Positions 63,251 to 64,000 of a stretch of DNA of 64,000 nt are shown here, in pieces (the first letter of the stretch is position 1; each line of letters opens with the position of its first letter). Origin of the DNA: Nocardioides sp. Soil805 (GTDB lineage Bacteria; Actinomycetota; Actinomycetes; Propionibacteriales; Nocardioidaceae). A program made the translations under genes and the position numbers. The stretch covers positions 295,148-359,147 of the forward strand of contig NZ_LMSU01000003.1 in the NCBI RefSeq assembly GCF_001429625.1, in the 5' to 3' direction. The notes below the pieces were generated by a model, which worked only from the letters and a program-made list of their open reading frames with translations, made no database searches and was not told the origin of the DNA.

Positions 63251-64000
63251 TCATCCGGCGGCGGGCTGCGGGTTCCCGATGATGACCTCGCTGACGCACA
63301 CGGTGCCCGCGTCGTCGGCCATCTCCAGGGTGATGGTCTCCGGAACGGCTGTCTGCAGCTGCACCTGCAGCTGCTCGAGGCCCGGTCGGACCTGCATCAC
63401 GGTCGTGGTCCCGCCGACGGTCACGGCCATCGTGCCGCCCGTCGAGGCGACGGTGTTGACCTGGAGGGCCCAGTCCCACAGGTACCGCTCGTCCGACATC
63501 GGCACGGTGACGCGGTCGCCGGGCCCCAGGGCGTAGCCGCACCCCTCGACCGGCCCGGCCTCGGCGTGGGACTCGTCGGTCACCTCGACGTCGTGCACCC
63601 GGCCCCGAGGGTCGACGATGGCCAGCTGGCGCGCGGGCTCGGAGAACCGGACGTCGTCCCCGTACGGCGCCAGCACGTACGACAGGCGCGCCTCGGCCGG
63701 GAAGAAGGCGGGCTGCAGGACGGTGTCCGGTGTGTTGGCGTCCCACAGGACGGTCGGGGCGCCCCGGGCGGCGAGGTCGGCGCGGAGGTTCTCCACCCAC
63801 GCGCGTCCCGGGTTCGTGCCGATGCGGTCGGTCGCCAAGAGGTTGGAGACGAGGAGCGACCCCCCGAGGACCCCTACGAGCACCGGGGCGAGTGCGCGTC
63901 GTCCGCCGCGAGTGGTGACGGCGCTGCGTCGGCGCGGGCCATCTCGGCGTGCGGCCCGCATGACCAGGGCCAGGGACACGACCGCCGCGGCGAGCACGTC
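63251..64000 (-). CDS. Membrane glycosyltransferase-like protein, C-terminal part (5' end outside window)
   Basis: The last 249 residues of a gene that continues beyond the right edge; the frame is open to the last base. One hydrophobic helix (LAPVLVGVLGGSLLVSNLLA) is followed by a beta-rich outside domain ending VRPGLEQLQVQLQT and TVCVSEVIIGNP. These segments align with the C-terminus of the protein at 60268-62130 (including the CG(Y/W), V-PG and TxCV positions), so the two are paralogues flanking the DUF3068 gene. The missing part should hold the GT-C helices. No known function can be assigned. Confidence 0.6.
   Translation of the reverse strand, partial: DVLAAAVVSLALVMRAARRDGPRRRSAVTTRGGRRALAPVLVGVLGGSLLVSNLLATDRIGTNPGRAWVENLRADLAARGAPTVLWDANTPDTVLQPAFFPAEARLSYVLAPYGDDVRFSEPARQLAIVDPRGRVHDVEVTDESHAEAGPVEGCGYALGPGDRVTVPMSDERYLWDWALQVNTVASTGGTMAVTVGGTTTVMQVRPGLEQLQVQLQTAVPETITLEMADDAGTVCVSEVIIGNPQPAAG

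Overview
The window is a high-GC actinobacterial chromosome segment, most like a Nocardioides-type member of the Nocardioidaceae. This rests on base composition, GTG/TTG starts, many leaderless promoters (TAnnnT, 6-7 nt, then ATG/GTG) and several actinobacterial gene orders: glgM-glgC, hisI...trpCBA-lgt, gltBD-pyk-tRNA-pdtaR-liv-polA, and an AftD-type envelope locus. It is mostly core genome. I see no insertion sequence, prophage, integrase, CRISPR array or rRNA. No gap without a gene exceeds 300 bases; the largest are 21295-21534, 20601-20799 and 40499-40691, and all three are described.

Left part (1-24000): the end of glyA; a CitA/DcuS-type two-component system divergent from a dctA C4-dicarboxylate transporter, with a perfect palindrome between them; a DUF559/AbiEi-like gene that looks frameshifted; divergent glgM and glgC; an ECF42-type sigma factor operon with three DGPF (YCII-like) proteins and a matching promoter; pgm; an aidB-methyltransferase pair divergent from a YihY membrane protein, the two leaderless promoters sharing one symmetric -10 element; a potassium channel; a thioesterase; a coupled SRPBCC-SDR-FAD oxidoreductase operon; DUF3253 and GlsB-like genes; then a secreted beta-helix protein and an FkbM methyltransferase just downstream of a tRNA-Gly-Cys-Val cluster.

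Middle (24000-49700): pabC-like gene, hisI, and a tryptophan cluster (membrane protein, HGxxPAAW protein, DUF2752, trpC, trpB, trpA) running into a Sco1-like lipoprotein and lgt. No trpE is present. Next come gltB-gltD, pyk, a helix-turn-helix/LAGLIDADG protein encoded directly downstream of an unusual short-arm tRNA-Leu(CAA), the ANTAR regulator pdtaR, a five-gene branched-chain amino acid ABC transporter, a GNAT protein, a PaaI-type thioesterase and polA.

Right part (49700-64000) is an envelope-glycan locus: a flippase-like protein, a GT-C-like membrane protein, a DUF2613 peptide, a GT4 glycosyltransferase, a methyltransferase coupled to an AftD-like arabinofuranosyltransferase, an acyltransferase, a large membrane glycosyltransferase-like protein, a DUF3068 protein and the C-terminal part of a paralogue of the large membrane protein. 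It resembles, from memory, the mycobacterial Rv0224c-Rv0236c region. The strongest leads for something little described are the tRNA-Leu/LAGLIDADG module and the shared-promoter architecture at aidB/yihY.
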